Below, in pieces: positions 9,699-18,304 of a stretch of 64,000 nucleotides of DNA. Location of the stretch: the NCBI GenBank assembly GCA_036804505.1, contig DAIRSI010000019.1, positions 22,846 to 86,845 on the forward strand, given 5' to 3'. The stretch is from Phocaeicola_A sp036804505 (lineage in GTDB: Bacteria > Bacteroidota > Bacteroidia > Bacteroidales > Bacteroidaceae). The position numbers were made by a program, and so were the translations under genes. Within the stretch, counting starts at the first letter, position 1. Each line of letters begins with the position of its first letter. The notes under the pieces are model-generated. The model made no database searches and was not told the origin of the DNA. It saw only the letters and a list, made by a program, of their open reading frames with translations.

Positions 9699-10649
9699 AT
9701 GAATATGAAGCAGATGTTTTTAATGGCTGCCTTTACGGTTGGGGCAGGTGGAGGTGCAGTAGCACAGAGTAATACGACAACAGCCGGAGTACCGATGCTG
9801 ACACTCAATAATGGAGTGCAAATGCCTCAGTTCGGACTGGGTGTATATAGTTTGAAAGAGGGAGATGAAACCTATAATTCTGTGCTTACAGCCCTGAAAG
9901 ATGGTTATCGGCATATCGACACGGCTCATGCCTATCAGAATGAGCGAAGTGTGGGACGTGCTATCAAGGATAGTGGTATTCCTCGCGATTCCATTTGGAT
10001 TACCAGCAAGCTTTGGCCCAATGAATATGGTGCAGGAGTGACGCAGGAGGCACTTAGGAAAATGTGCAAGCGACTGGGTGTGGATTATATAGATATGGTG
10101 TATCTGCATCAGCCGGTAGGTGATTATCTTGGTGGATGGCGGGAATTGGAAAAGGCTCAGAAGGCTGGCATCATTCGAGCCATCGGTATTTCGGATTTCG
10201 ATGTGAACGACTCGATATTTAATTCGCTCGTAGAGCATGTTGACTTTATTCCGCAAACCATTCAGATTGAGTGTCATCCATATGCCCAGCGCAATCACTG
10301 GCAGGAGATGTGCAAGAAGCATCATATACAGATAGAGTGTTGGTTCCCGTTGGGCGGGCGCGACAGTAACGGTGAAATTTTACGTGATGCTGTAATCAAT
10401 GACATAGCTAAGGCTCATGGAAAAACAGCAGCGCAAATCATTATTCGGTGGCACATTCAAATGGGCTTCTCTGTAATTCCCGGCACATCAGATCCTTCGT
10501 ATATCAAAGAGAACATCTCTGTTTTCGACTTTCAGCTCACCGACGCCGAGATGGGACGCATTGCAACACTTAATAAAGAGAAACGCTATTTCAATATGCC
10601 TTATGATGAGCAAAAGCGATTGTTTGGCGGTTTCAAACTTTGGGATTAA
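9699..10649 (+). CDS. Exported aldo/keto reductase
   Basis: NAD(P)H-dependent carbonyl reductase fold of 316 residues. Family residues are intact: Asp74 and Tyr79 in GYRHIDTAHAYQNE, Lys104 in ITSKLW, His137 in MVYLHQP, and the cofactor-binding C-terminal segment (SVIPGTSDPSYIKENI). Unusually it begins with a hydrophobic signal-like segment (MFLMAAFTVGAGGGAVAQ then SNT), so the protein may be periplasmic, whereas most AKRs are cytosolic. First gene of a codirectional run with alcohol dehydrogenase, SDR and flavodoxin genes, which suggests detoxification or reduction of aldehydes or quinones. The substrate is unknown. Confidence 0.92.
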   Translation: MNMKQMFLMAAFTVGAGGGAVAQSNTTTAGVPMLTLNNGVQMPQFGLGVYSLKEGDETYNSVLTALKDGYRHIDTAHAYQNERSVGRAIKDSGIPRDSIWITSKLWPNEYGAGVTQEALRKMCKRLGVDYIDMVYLHQPVGDYLGGWRELEKAQKAGIIRAIGISDFDVNDSIFNSLVEHVDFIPQTIQIECHPYAQRNHWQEMCKKHHIQIECWFPLGGRDSNGEILRDAVINDIAKAHGKTAAQIIIRWHIQMGFSVIPGTSDPSYIKENISVFDFQLTDAEMGRIATLNKEKRYFNMPYDEQKRLFGGFKLWD

Positions 10650-10847
10650 CAACACGAAGTTTTCGTGAACCATTCAGTTCTAATGATTATGATAAAGAGA
10701 AGGTTTTTTTATGTCGTAGATAAAAAATGAAGCAGTAAAATTGGTAATTATTTCAGTAAAATATATACCAACAGTTTATTTTATTTGTAGTTATTTTGCA
10801 ACATGATTTTTAGTAAGAGAAAACTGTCTTTTTAATAATATACAACG

Positions 10848-12014
10848 ATGGTAAATTTTGATTATTGTTCTCCCACACGCCTGATATTCGGCAAGGGAGT
10901 AGTGGAAAATATTTCTGAGGTGATGGCACCTCTCGGTAAAAGAATCCTTCTCACTTATGGAGGAGGTAGCATCAAGCGCAGCGGACTTTATGACAAGGTA
11001 AAATCCCTGTTAAAGGATTTTGAAATAACGGAACTCGGTGGAATAGAACCCAATCCCAAATATAATCCGAGCGTATTGGATGGTGTCCGTCTTTGCAAGG
11101 AAAATCATATCGATGTGATTCTGGCTGTGGGTGGCGGAAGTGTGCTCGATTGTTCAAAAGCCATTGCGGCTGGTGCCAAGTATGACGGTGACCCATGGGA
11201 TTTGATTTCTTATCAGGTGAAAGCGCAGGCAGCCTTGCCTATCGTGGACATCATGACCATGGCGGCCACGGGTAGTGAATATGATGCTGGAGGAGTAATC
11301 AGTCGTACTGATACCAACGATAAAATTGGTTATATAGATGAGCATCTGTGGCCTGTATGTTCTTTCATCGACCCCACCTACACGTTCTCCGTGCCCCGGC
11401 GTCAGACTATAGCCGGCGTTGCAGATGCCATCAACCACATCATGGAGCAATACTTCGCTTCACCTGCTAATGATTTATCAGACGGTTTTTGTGAAGCCGG
11501 TTTTAAAACTCTGATGAAAAACGTACATTTGGTTCTCAAAAATCCGGAGGATTATGAAGCACGAGCCAATCTTTCCCTTGCCTGCACCTATGGTTGCAAC
11601 GGTATCTATTCGCTTGGCATTGCCTCTTCGGGTTGGCCCATGCATGCCATCGAACATGCCCTTTCTGCTTACTATGACATCACGCATGGTTTGGGATTGG
11701 CTATCATCACCCCACGATGGATGCGGCACATCTTGAGCGAAAAGACCTTACCGCGTTTTGTGAAATTCGGTGTGAACGTGCTGGGCATCGACTCCACACT
11801 GCCTGATATGGACATCGCCAACAAGAGCATCGACATGATGTATGAATTCTTCGAGGGCATCGGTATTCCAATGCATCTCAGCGAAGTGGGCATTCCCGAT
11901 GGAAGCAGAATCGGCGAAATGGCGCATCATGTGGCTGCCACCCAACCATTGACAGATGCTTGGGCTCCGCTCACAGAGGCAGATATTGCCGCCATTATGC
12001 AGGATTCACTTTAG
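10848..12014 (+). CDS. Iron-type (group III) alcohol dehydrogenase, YqhD/BDH-like
   Basis: Probable NADPH-dependent aldehyde reductase/alcohol dehydrogenase, cytosolic, 388 residues (YqhD of E. coli has 387). Nucleotide-binding glycines are in LTYGGGSIKRSGLYD (about 36-48) and AVGGGSVLDCSKAIA (about 93-107). Metal ligands can be placed at Asp193, His197, His266 and His280 (VADAINHIMEQ, MHAIEHA, YYDITHGLGLAI), the same spacing as in YqhD. It follows the exported AKR gene after 198 bp, which could hold its own promoter, and is followed by an acetyltransferase remnant. Likely role: reduction of short or reactive aldehydes. Confidence 0.95.
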   Translation: MVNFDYCSPTRLIFGKGVVENISEVMAPLGKRILLTYGGGSIKRSGLYDKVKSLLKDFEITELGGIEPNPKYNPSVLDGVRLCKENHIDVILAVGGGSVLDCSKAIAAGAKYDGDPWDLISYQVKAQAALPIVDIMTMAATGSEYDAGGVISRTDTNDKIGYIDEHLWPVCSFIDPTYTFSVPRRQTIAGVADAINHIMEQYFASPANDLSDGFCEAGFKTLMKNVHLVLKNPEDYEARANLSLACTYGCNGIYSLGIASSGWPMHAIEHALSAYYDITHGLGLAIITPRWMRHILSEKTLPRFVKFGVNVLGIDSTLPDMDIANKSIDMMYEFFEGIGIPMHLSEVGIPDGSRIGEMAHHVAATQPLTDAWAPLTEADIAAIMQDSL

Positions 12015-12036
12015 ATTATATTTGATAAAAAAAGCA

Positions 12037-12205
12037 ATGGATGTTTTTAAAACAATACAAAGCGGAGAGCCTTATGATATTCGTCAAGAAGATTATCAAA
12101 AGGAAGTGCATGGAGAAATAAACCGATGTGACCACAGTTACAAAAGATGTGCCGGACAATACTGTTGTGGTGGGAGTTCCGGCTAAGATAGTAAAAACTA
12201 TTTAA
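12037..12205 (+). pseudogene. Remnant of a maltose/galactoside O-acetyltransferase (LacA/Maa family), internal deletion
   Basis: Only the two ends of a ~190-residue hexapeptide acetyltransferase are left. From the ATG at 12037 the translation MDVFKTIQSGEPYDIRQEDY continues to EINRC, the N-terminal helical cap of the family (typically MDIFEKIRSGEPIDMRDPEY). In another frame, 12125-12205 reads VTKDVPDNTVVVGVPAKIVK then TI and stop, the family's C-terminal coil. The two pieces join near 12130, so roughly 400 bp (the whole left-handed beta-helix with the catalytic His) are missing and the frame has shifted. The remnant cannot be active. Lying between intact redox genes, it marks a past deletion inside this cluster. 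Confidence 0.85.
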
Positions 12206-12219
12206 TCAAAACAATCATT

Positions 12220-13053
12220 ATGAAACAGGTCGTGATATTATTGGGTGCCGGTTCTATCGGGCAAGCAATAGCCCGAAGGGTAAGTGCAGGCAAACATCTT
12301 GTGCTGGCCGACTATAAACTGGAGAATGCACAAATCGCTGCAAAGACATTGGAGAATGCCGGGTTCGAGTGTAGCACTGTTCAGACGGATTTGGGTTCCC
12401 GTGCGTCAATCAAGAATATGATAGCTCATGCACAAGAATTCGGCGAAATTAGCAATCTTATCAATGCTGCAGGTGTATCTCCTTCACAGGCCTCCGTGGA
12501 TGTCATTTTAAAGACAGACCTATATGGCACCGCCGTACTGATGGAAGAAGCAGGCAAGGTAATCGCCGCAGGGGGGTCCGGTATTATCATATCTTCTCAG
12601 AGCGGTCACCGTTTAGGTGCATTGCCTGAGGAACAAAGTGATGCACTGGCCACGACTCCTACGGAGGAACTTTTGGAACTTCCGTTCCTCAATGAGATTA
12701 CAGATACACTTAAGGCTTACCAATATTCCAAGCGGTGCAATGTGTTAAAAGTGATGTATGAAGCCACCTGCTGGGGAAAACGTAATGCAACCATAAACTC
12801 GATTAGTCCTGGTATCATCATTACACCACTTGCCAATAATGAACTTCACGGACCACGCAAGGAAGGTTATCTGAAAATGATACAGGCCAGTCCTGTCGGT
12901 CGTGCCGGTACCCCTGATGAAGTGGGCGATTTGGCTGAATTTCTGATGTCGTCCAGAGGGCGTTTTATCACGGGTGCAGACTTCCTCATTGATGGTGGAA
13001 CTACTGCCAGCTATTGGTATGGGGATTTACAATATCTTAAAGCAACGCATTAA
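12220..13053 (+). CDS. Short-chain dehydrogenase/reductase (SDR)
   Basis: NAD(P)-dependent oxidoreductase of 277 residues with a Rossmann fold. It shows the glycine motif GAGSIG (residues 9-14), an Asp after beta-2 (ADYK, residue 31) that usually favours NAD(H), NAAG (82-85), the catalytic Ser in SSQSG (125-129) and the YxxxK pair Tyr167/Lys171. The C-terminus (ITGADFLIDGGTTASYW) is typical of SDRs that act on small alcohols or sugars. It overlaps nothing and is followed after 2 bp by the flavodoxin gene, so the two are co-transcribed. Substrate unknown. Confidence 0.92.
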   Translation: MKQVVILLGAGSIGQAIARRVSAGKHLVLADYKLENAQIAAKTLENAGFECSTVQTDLGSRASIKNMIAHAQEFGEISNLINAAGVSPSQASVDVILKTDLYGTAVLMEEAGKVIAAGGSGIIISSQSGHRLGALPEEQSDALATTPTEELLELPFLNEITDTLKAYQYSKRCNVLKVMYEATCWGKRNATINSISPGIIITPLANNELHGPRKEGYLKMIQASPVGRAGTPDEVGDLAEFLMSSRGRFITGADFLIDGGTTASYWYGDLQYLKATH

Positions 13054-13055
13054 TT

Positions 13056-13664
13056 ATGAATAAGTTTCTATCAAAAATCATTATTTGTGTAGCTATTTTA
13101 TGTTCATGTACGGGCAATGCTCAGCAAACAAAAACGAATAATAACATGGAAAAGAAAGGGAAAACGCTCGTGGTTTTTTTTTCGCATCCGGGAGAGAATT
13201 ATAGTGTTGGAAACATCAAAGTGGGCAATACGAAACGAGTAGCTGATGCCATTAGCGAGTTGACCGGTGCCGATCAGTTTGAAATCGTGGCGGATAAAGA
13301 TTATAATATGTCCTATGACGATCTCATCAAACTTGCTACGAAGGAGGCGAAAAACGATGAGTTTCCCACATATAAAGGAAAAATCGAGAACATCGACCAA
13401 TATGATACCATTTATGTGGGCGGTCCCGTCTGGTGGGGCACATATCCAAGAGTGATGTTCAGCTTCTTCCGCAATTATGATTTGAATGGCAAGACGCTCA
13501 TTCCGTTCACTACGCATGAGGGAAGTGGACTCGGAAGTGCTGTTTCCGACCTCAAGAAGGTTTATCCAAAGGCTAATATCCTTGACGGATTCAGCATCTA
13601 CGGGCATGACTGTCAAAAAGCTGATATCAAGGACAGAGTGAAGAATATAATAAAGAAAATCTAG
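13056..13664 (+). CDS. Flavodoxin-fold lipoprotein
   Basis: FMN-binding electron carrier or quinone/nitro reductase-like protein, 202 residues. The N-terminal segment IIICVAILCSC has a lipobox-like end with Cys at residue 19, followed by a polar linker (TGNAQQTKTNNN), so it is probably a membrane-anchored lipoprotein. The flavodoxin domain starts at about residue 33 (KTLVVFFSHPGENYSVGNIKVGNTKRVA), with the second flavin loop VGGPVWWGTYP and the third TTHEGSGLGS. An alternative internal start (MEKKGKTLVVFF, at 13146) would give a cytosolic protein; the tight 2-bp spacing to the SDR gene favours the long form. Confidence 0.88.
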   Translation: MNKFLSKIIICVAILCSCTGNAQQTKTNNNMEKKGKTLVVFFSHPGENYSVGNIKVGNTKRVADAISELTGADQFEIVADKDYNMSYDDLIKLATKEAKNDEFPTYKGKIENIDQYDTIYVGGPVWWGTYPRVMFSFFRNYDLNGKTLIPFTTHEGSGLGSAVSDLKKVYPKANILDGFSIYGHDCQKADIKDRVKNIIKKI

Positions 13665-13691
13665 CCACTTTCTATTCCTTTCTCAGGTGAA
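13662..13691 (+). repeat. 30-bp sequence at a gene end, shared with 20621-20650
   Basis: Starting at the TAG stop of the flavodoxin gene, 25 of 30 bases match the segment starting at the TAG stop of the regulator gene at 20621; all five differences are transitions. The function is not known. Confidence 0.55.
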
Positions 13692-13733
13692 ATACTTCCT
13701 TCTTTCCATAAGAAAAGTATCGAGATATATTTT

Positions 13734-15776
13734 TTATTCATGTCTTGAGATTAAATTAATAGAGTTGATACGTTCCACGGCTTGCCGACCATCAAAATGT
13801 ATAGTGGCTTCGCGTGGGAAGAGAATGGGTGCTGATTGCTGAACAGGGAGGACGCGAAGTGTCAGTTTCGTGCATGAAGCGGGAAGACGTGAGAGATCGT
13901 ATTGGAAATGGCGTCCATTGTAGAAATTGTCATCAATGAGGGTATCTCCGGCATACAATCTGGCAATATCACCCTCATATTCAATGTCGAGTAGAACTTT
14001 TTGTTTGTTGGCAGGCAAGGTAATGGAGTAAATGGCAGCATCTTGGAATTCTTCTTCTGAAGGTCCTTGTGCTCCCATCCAACCTTTGGTGATGACACGC
14101 AGTGGACCGGCTTTCTTTACTTTCGTGTATTCAGCAGGTGTTGATTTCAACGGCTTTTCCTTGAGGAACAGATGCTGGGCGTCATATTCATTGATGAGAT
14201 AAAATTCAGTATTACCAAGTTGATAAATGGGATGATTAGACGGATTAATACCGGTCAGGATGGTCCCGTCCATACTGAATTCCGCTTCTATGCTGTCGAG
14301 TTTCTGGAAATAATATTTGTTGCCTTCATGAGCTACAAGTTGTGCTGTGGCATAATCAAGATTGATATTTCCCAGACGTATTTTGACAGGGAAGATGCAT
14401 CCCGTTCCGGCGGGAATGGTGATGGAGTGGGAGGGAAATTTCACTCCGAGCACATCGAATTTGACATCGTGCTTATCGGTGAGATTGCCAAAGCGTTCGT
14501 AGTTGTTGACGAAGACGTATGCGCTCCGTCCATCAGTGCGATAGGTCCAGCGTAAATAGTTGTCGATGCCTTGAGTTTGAGGCTCGGAAATCTGAGGAAA
14601 ATAGGGAGCCATACCTGCCAAGCTTTCTCCGAAATTCTGGAGGAAGAGATGTAGTGGACGAAGTTCGTAAAACACTGGAGTCAGTTGACCGAATTCACCG
14701 ATAGGTGCCTGATAGTCATAGCTTAGGATTTGCATGTTGTTGCGGCGGTCCGACTTCGCTCCTTTCACTGAATTGGGTCCCACCATCTGCTGGTCTGATT
14801 GTTGCGATGCGTTGTGTTGGAATTGATAGTTGGTGCCGCCATGATACATGTAGTAACCGATTAAATTGCATCCGCTGCCCAGCTTGACGAGCGAGATGGA
14901 ATAGATGTCCATGGGACTGATCCACATCCGTCGGGCGTATGAACTCACCATACCTCCACCTTGTTCACAAGTGAAGAAAGGATAGCCGTCCTTATGATAC
15001 GGGCTGAAGTTGAATGCCTTGTAGTAGTTGCCGCTTCCTTCCTTCAGTCCACTTTCCCAAAAACCGTCAGGATAATCACTGTTCATGGGAATCATCTCGC
15101 CCTTCGGAACGGGCGATTTCATCTGATGCCAGTTAGTGCGGGTATAGAATGGAACTACCAGTCCCTCTTCTCTGGCAATTTTTTTCAGTGAGACAAGGTA
15201 GGAGCCGGGACCGGTGTATTCATTGTCGAGCTGGATGCCAATCACCGGACCTCCGTCTTTCCACAATAAACCTTTTGCCTGTCCGTATATCTGGGCATAG
15301 AAGCGGCGGGTGTATTTTAAGAAGACGGAATCCTCGGTGCGGAGTTTGCATTTTTTGCCATAAAGCCAGTCGGGGAGTCCTCCGTTGCGAACTTCTCCAT
15401 TGCAGAATGGGCCGATGCGCAGGACTACTGCTATATGTTCATTCCGGCAGATTTCTATGAAACGACGAAGGTTAAGGTTTCCCTTCCAGTCGAATTTACC
15501 TTCCTCTTCCTCGATGTGATTCCAGAAAATGTAGGTGGAGACTATGTTTACTCCACCTTCTTTTATTTTTCTGATTTCACGTGCCCATTCGTTGGCTGGT
15601 ACACGGGTGAAATGCATTTCTCCCATAACGGGCATAATACGATGTCCGTTAAGCATCAGGCTGATCGAATCCCATGCCACTTCTTGTTTTCCGAATTGAA
15701 ATGCGGTCTGGGACATACAGGTATAGGCATATCCTGCAAAAAACAATATAACTGGCAACAGCTTCTTTATACTCAT
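13734..15776 (-). CDS. GH35 family beta-galactosidase-like glycoside hydrolase, exported
   Basis: Retaining glycosidase of 680 residues with a signal peptide (cleavage about residue 22, YTCMSQ). The TIM-barrel part shows GH35 hallmarks: GEMHFTRVPANEWAREI (52-68), VSTYIFWNHIEEEEGKFDW, LRIGPFCNGEVRNGGLPDWL, the acid/base Glu186 in GIQLDNEYTGPG, and a likely nucleophile Glu271 in FFTCEQGGGM. The C-terminal third is beta-sandwich, as in other GH35 enzymes. It is the second gene of an operon, starting 5 bp after the stop of the double-esterase gene. This pairing suggests removal of acyl groups and galactose from one plant or host glycan. The substrate is not determined by the sequence. Confidence 0.92.
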   Translation of the reverse strand: MSIKKLLPVILFFAGYAYTCMSQTAFQFGKQEVAWDSISLMLNGHRIMPVMGEMHFTRVPANEWAREIRKIKEGGVNIVSTYIFWNHIEEEEGKFDWKGNLNLRRFIEICRNEHIAVVLRIGPFCNGEVRNGGLPDWLYGKKCKLRTEDSVFLKYTRRFYAQIYGQAKGLLWKDGGPVIGIQLDNEYTGPGSYLVSLKKIAREEGLVVPFYTRTNWHQMKSPVPKGEMIPMNSDYPDGFWESGLKEGSGNYYKAFNFSPYHKDGYPFFTCEQGGGMVSSYARRMWISPMDIYSISLVKLGSGCNLIGYYMYHGGTNYQFQHNASQQSDQQMVGPNSVKGAKSDRRNNMQILSYDYQAPIGEFGQLTPVFYELRPLHLFLQNFGESLAGMAPYFPQISEPQTQGIDNYLRWTYRTDGRSAYVFVNNYERFGNLTDKHDVKFDVLGVKFPSHSITIPAGTGCIFPVKIRLGNINLDYATAQLVAHEGNKYYFQKLDSIEAEFSMDGTILTGINPSNHPIYQLGNTEFYLINEYDAQHLFLKEKPLKSTPAEYTKVKKAGPLRVITKGWMGAQGPSEEEFQDAAIYSITLPANKQKVLLDIEYEGDIARLYAGDTLIDDNFYNGRHFQYDLSRLPASCTKLTLRVLPVQQSAPILFPREATIHFDGRQAVERINSINLISRHE

Positions 15777-15780
15777 ATTT

Positions 15781-18060
15781 TTACTTGTCGTTTTTATCTT
15801 TTATTTCTTCCATCTTGCAGGGATCATTCAGTATCATTGTTGCTTCGGTGTCGGGAGAAAATGGTTTCCATTCCTTCAGACCGTTGCCGTTTGGATTGCC
15901 GTTGCGGGCAAAGTTCACGAGATAGCTGCTCATGGTTTCGCCGAGCGCGATGCCTTCGGGAGTGGCACCTGTCATAGGAGCACTCAGAATGACATTGTTC
16001 ATGAAGAAAGCAATGTCAGAGTTGTGGCAGGCGTGGAAATGACCGTCCATCGTGGGGACTTCGTATCTGAAATGATACACCCACACGGGAGCAGCTTTGT
16101 CGTTGAACCGTATTTTGGCTTGCGCAATGACTCCAGGGCGTACCAACTGATCTGTTTTGTCGCCGGAGAACTCGTTGAGGGTGGAGCCGATAATCATCGG
16201 GACGGCATTGCTGATAAGTTCTGAACGGTTCTCGAAAATGCCCGGTAATACTTCATTATCTTCCACGGGTCCCCACATCAGGGATCCATGACGATAACTG
16301 TTACCATTGCCACCGTTCTTCTGAATATCTTGCATAGCCTGGGATGCAGCATTCCATAGTTTCTCGTAAGGAATATCCTTAATTTGGTCGATGTTCTGTT
16401 CATTCAATCCTAACAGTTCGGCAGTACGCTTGCCTATGGCCTGAGCAGCATCACGTTTCATGGCTTTCATTCCAGAACCACTCATCACCATAGCCCGGTG
16501 AAAGAGGCCTTTGGCAGAGGGCATGCAACAGAGAGTCGAAACCTTTCCACCGCCGCCCGATTGTCCGAAGATGGTGACACAATTTGGATCTCCTCCGAAG
16601 TTAGTAATGTTCTCTTTTATCCATTGCAGAGCTGCCACGATGTCGAGTTGTCCCAGATTGCCTGTGTGCAGATATTTTTTGCCGAAAGCCGAGAGGTCGA
16701 GATAACCGAGGCAGTTGAGCCGGTGGTTAAGTGTTACCACGACGACATCACCCTTGTCGGCGAGGTTGCGTCCGTCATATCCGGGATGGTCCTGACCGTT
16801 TCCGGCTGAGAATCCGCCACCATGAAGCCACACCAGTACGGGGCGCAATTTATTGCTTGTTTTTTGTCTTGTGTTCTTGGCTATTTCTGGCGTCCAGATG
16901 TTCAGGCGCAGGCAGTCCTCATCTTGAAATCCTTCATCCCAACGATAAAAGAAAGCATTTTCATCGCGACGCCATCCGTCATATTTTGTTTGCGGGCATA
17001 CGTATCCATACCAGCGGGATGAGCGCACACCCTGCCAAGATTCGGGATTTTGTGGTTCTTCAAAACGGGATGCACGGGCGTATGGGATGCCTTTATAGCA
17101 GTAGATGCCATGGTCGATGAATCCCGACACATCGCCGTATTTGGTCTGCGTGCGAGTAGAGGCCGTAGAACTGTCGAACAGACGATCCTTTACTGCATTG
17201 TCCTTATGCTGAAAAGTCCATTCGGGGAAATCAGTGTTTTTGCCTTCAAGGAAGAGCGCTGCATTTTCACTTTTACCCTTCAGTTGCCAGTCGAGCCAAC
17301 GGGTGACTAGCCGTCCGAAGGTACCTCCATACGGTTCAGCGTATGTGGCGCCATGACCGGCTTTGGCATCATCGGCCCATACTACAGGCACTTGATGAAT
17401 GCGTTGATAGTCGAGGCTGGCATTGTTATAAGCCACATCACTTTTACCACCGGTCATATAGATAATCGGTGTATGCAGGGCGAGAAGCGATTGGCGTGAG
17501 GCATCGGCCATCTGCATATCGCCCATGCCGGAATTGAGAATGAGACATGTCGTCAGACGAGTGTCCCCGCAACTATAGAGCACTTGTGCCCCTCCGCACG
17601 AATGGCCGGCGGCGGCAATCAGTGTGGTGTCGATAGTCTGTGCATAGACGGATTTCTTGTTGCGACATAATTTTAAGAACCTGTCCAATCCTTCGAGCAA
17701 ATCAGAAGAAGGCGCACTGGTTTCCTCACGGTCGAAAGCCTTCATCTGGAGTTTTCCGATAGCTACGACGACATATCCCTGCGAGGCTACCTCATTGAGC
17801 ATTCTCTCGATATGGACACTGGTGTTCATGCATCCGCCGTTGGCAAAAAGCAAGATTGGCAGTCGTCCCTCTTTCTTTGCAGCATCAACAAGTTTCTTGG
17901 GTTGATAGATTACCCAGTCGGTCATGGATGACTCTTCGACGGCGATGGCTTTGTATGGTCCATTACCGCCACTGTCTATGGTCTTGGTCCTTACGACACC
18001 TGCTTGTGCAGAGATAGTGATAGCCATGGCGAGGCATAATAGGAAGATAACTTTTTTCAT
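15781..18060 (-). CDS. Exported bimodular esterase: alpha/beta hydrolase fused to type-B carboxylesterase
   Basis: A 759-residue secreted protein with two esterase modules. After the signal peptide (about 1-20, ITISAQA) comes a chlorophyllase/dienelactone-hydrolase-like alpha/beta domain (about 25-270) with the nucleophile Ser154 in GHSCGG, oxyanion-side FANGGC and a candidate His in KAGHGA. From about residue 305 follows a type-B carboxylesterase (GIPYARASRFEEPQ, EDCLRLNIWTP, oxyanion HGGGF, nucleophile Ser501 in FGQSGGGGK, Glu in GSTLNEFSG, His in HACHNSDIAFF). Both catalytic serines are present, so both modules may work. First gene of the esterase-GH35 operon and divergent from the membrane-bound AraC regulator at 18305. 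Confidence 0.9.
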   Translation of the reverse strand: MKKVIFLLCLAMAITISAQAGVVRTKTIDSGGNGPYKAIAVEESSMTDWVIYQPKKLVDAAKKEGRLPILLFANGGCMNTSVHIERMLNEVASQGYVVVAIGKLQMKAFDREETSAPSSDLLEGLDRFLKLCRNKKSVYAQTIDTTLIAAAGHSCGGAQVLYSCGDTRLTTCLILNSGMGDMQMADASRQSLLALHTPIIYMTGGKSDVAYNNASLDYQRIHQVPVVWADDAKAGHGATYAEPYGGTFGRLVTRWLDWQLKGKSENAALFLEGKNTDFPEWTFQHKDNAVKDRLFDSSTASTRTQTKYGDVSGFIDHGIYCYKGIPYARASRFEEPQNPESWQGVRSSRWYGYVCPQTKYDGWRRDENAFFYRWDEGFQDEDCLRLNIWTPEIAKNTRQKTSNKLRPVLVWLHGGGFSAGNGQDHPGYDGRNLADKGDVVVVTLNHRLNCLGYLDLSAFGKKYLHTGNLGQLDIVAALQWIKENITNFGGDPNCVTIFGQSGGGGKVSTLCCMPSAKGLFHRAMVMSGSGMKAMKRDAAQAIGKRTAELLGLNEQNIDQIKDIPYEKLWNAASQAMQDIQKNGGNGNSYRHGSLMWGPVEDNEVLPGIFENRSELISNAVPMIIGSTLNEFSGDKTDQLVRPGVIAQAKIRFNDKAAPVWVYHFRYEVPTMDGHFHACHNSDIAFFMNNVILSAPMTGATPEGIALGETMSSYLVNFARNGNPNGNGLKEWKPFSPDTEATMILNDPCKMEEIKDKNDK

Positions 18061-18172
18061 GTTAGTTTATTATTTGATTATGTAATTTATTTTGCGGAAT
18101 TATATTGTCGCTGGTCATTGGTTTCGCTCATTCAATCATGTGTTTAAATGATTCTTCTGTTACAAAATTAAG

Positions 18173-18180
18173 GCGTTTTC
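18173..18180 (-). promoter_or_regulatory. -7 element of the esterase-GH35 operon
   Basis: The minus strand reads TAATTTTG followed by T, matching TAnnTTTG, about 113 bases before the esterase ATG. No clear -33 partner is seen, consistent with activator dependence. Confidence 0.45.
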
Positions 18181-18253
18181 TTTTTTTCTTCTTTATGTAT
18201 TATTGTTTCTTTCTGACACAAAAAGGACAAATTGCGACAAAATCGAGAATATA

Positions 18254-18284
18254 TTTGGCAAATTCAGAGGATTAGGTAATTTTG
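18254..18284 (+). promoter_or_regulatory. Bacteroides-type promoter of the membrane-bound AraC regulator
   Basis: A TTTG -33 element (18254-18257) and a TAATTTTG -7 element (18277-18284) are separated by 19 bp, the optimal spacing for the Bacteroides primary sigma factor. The -7 ends 20 bases before the ATG at 18305. Confidence 0.7.
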
Positions 18285-18304
18285 TGGCATAAAATTGGAA
18301 TCCC

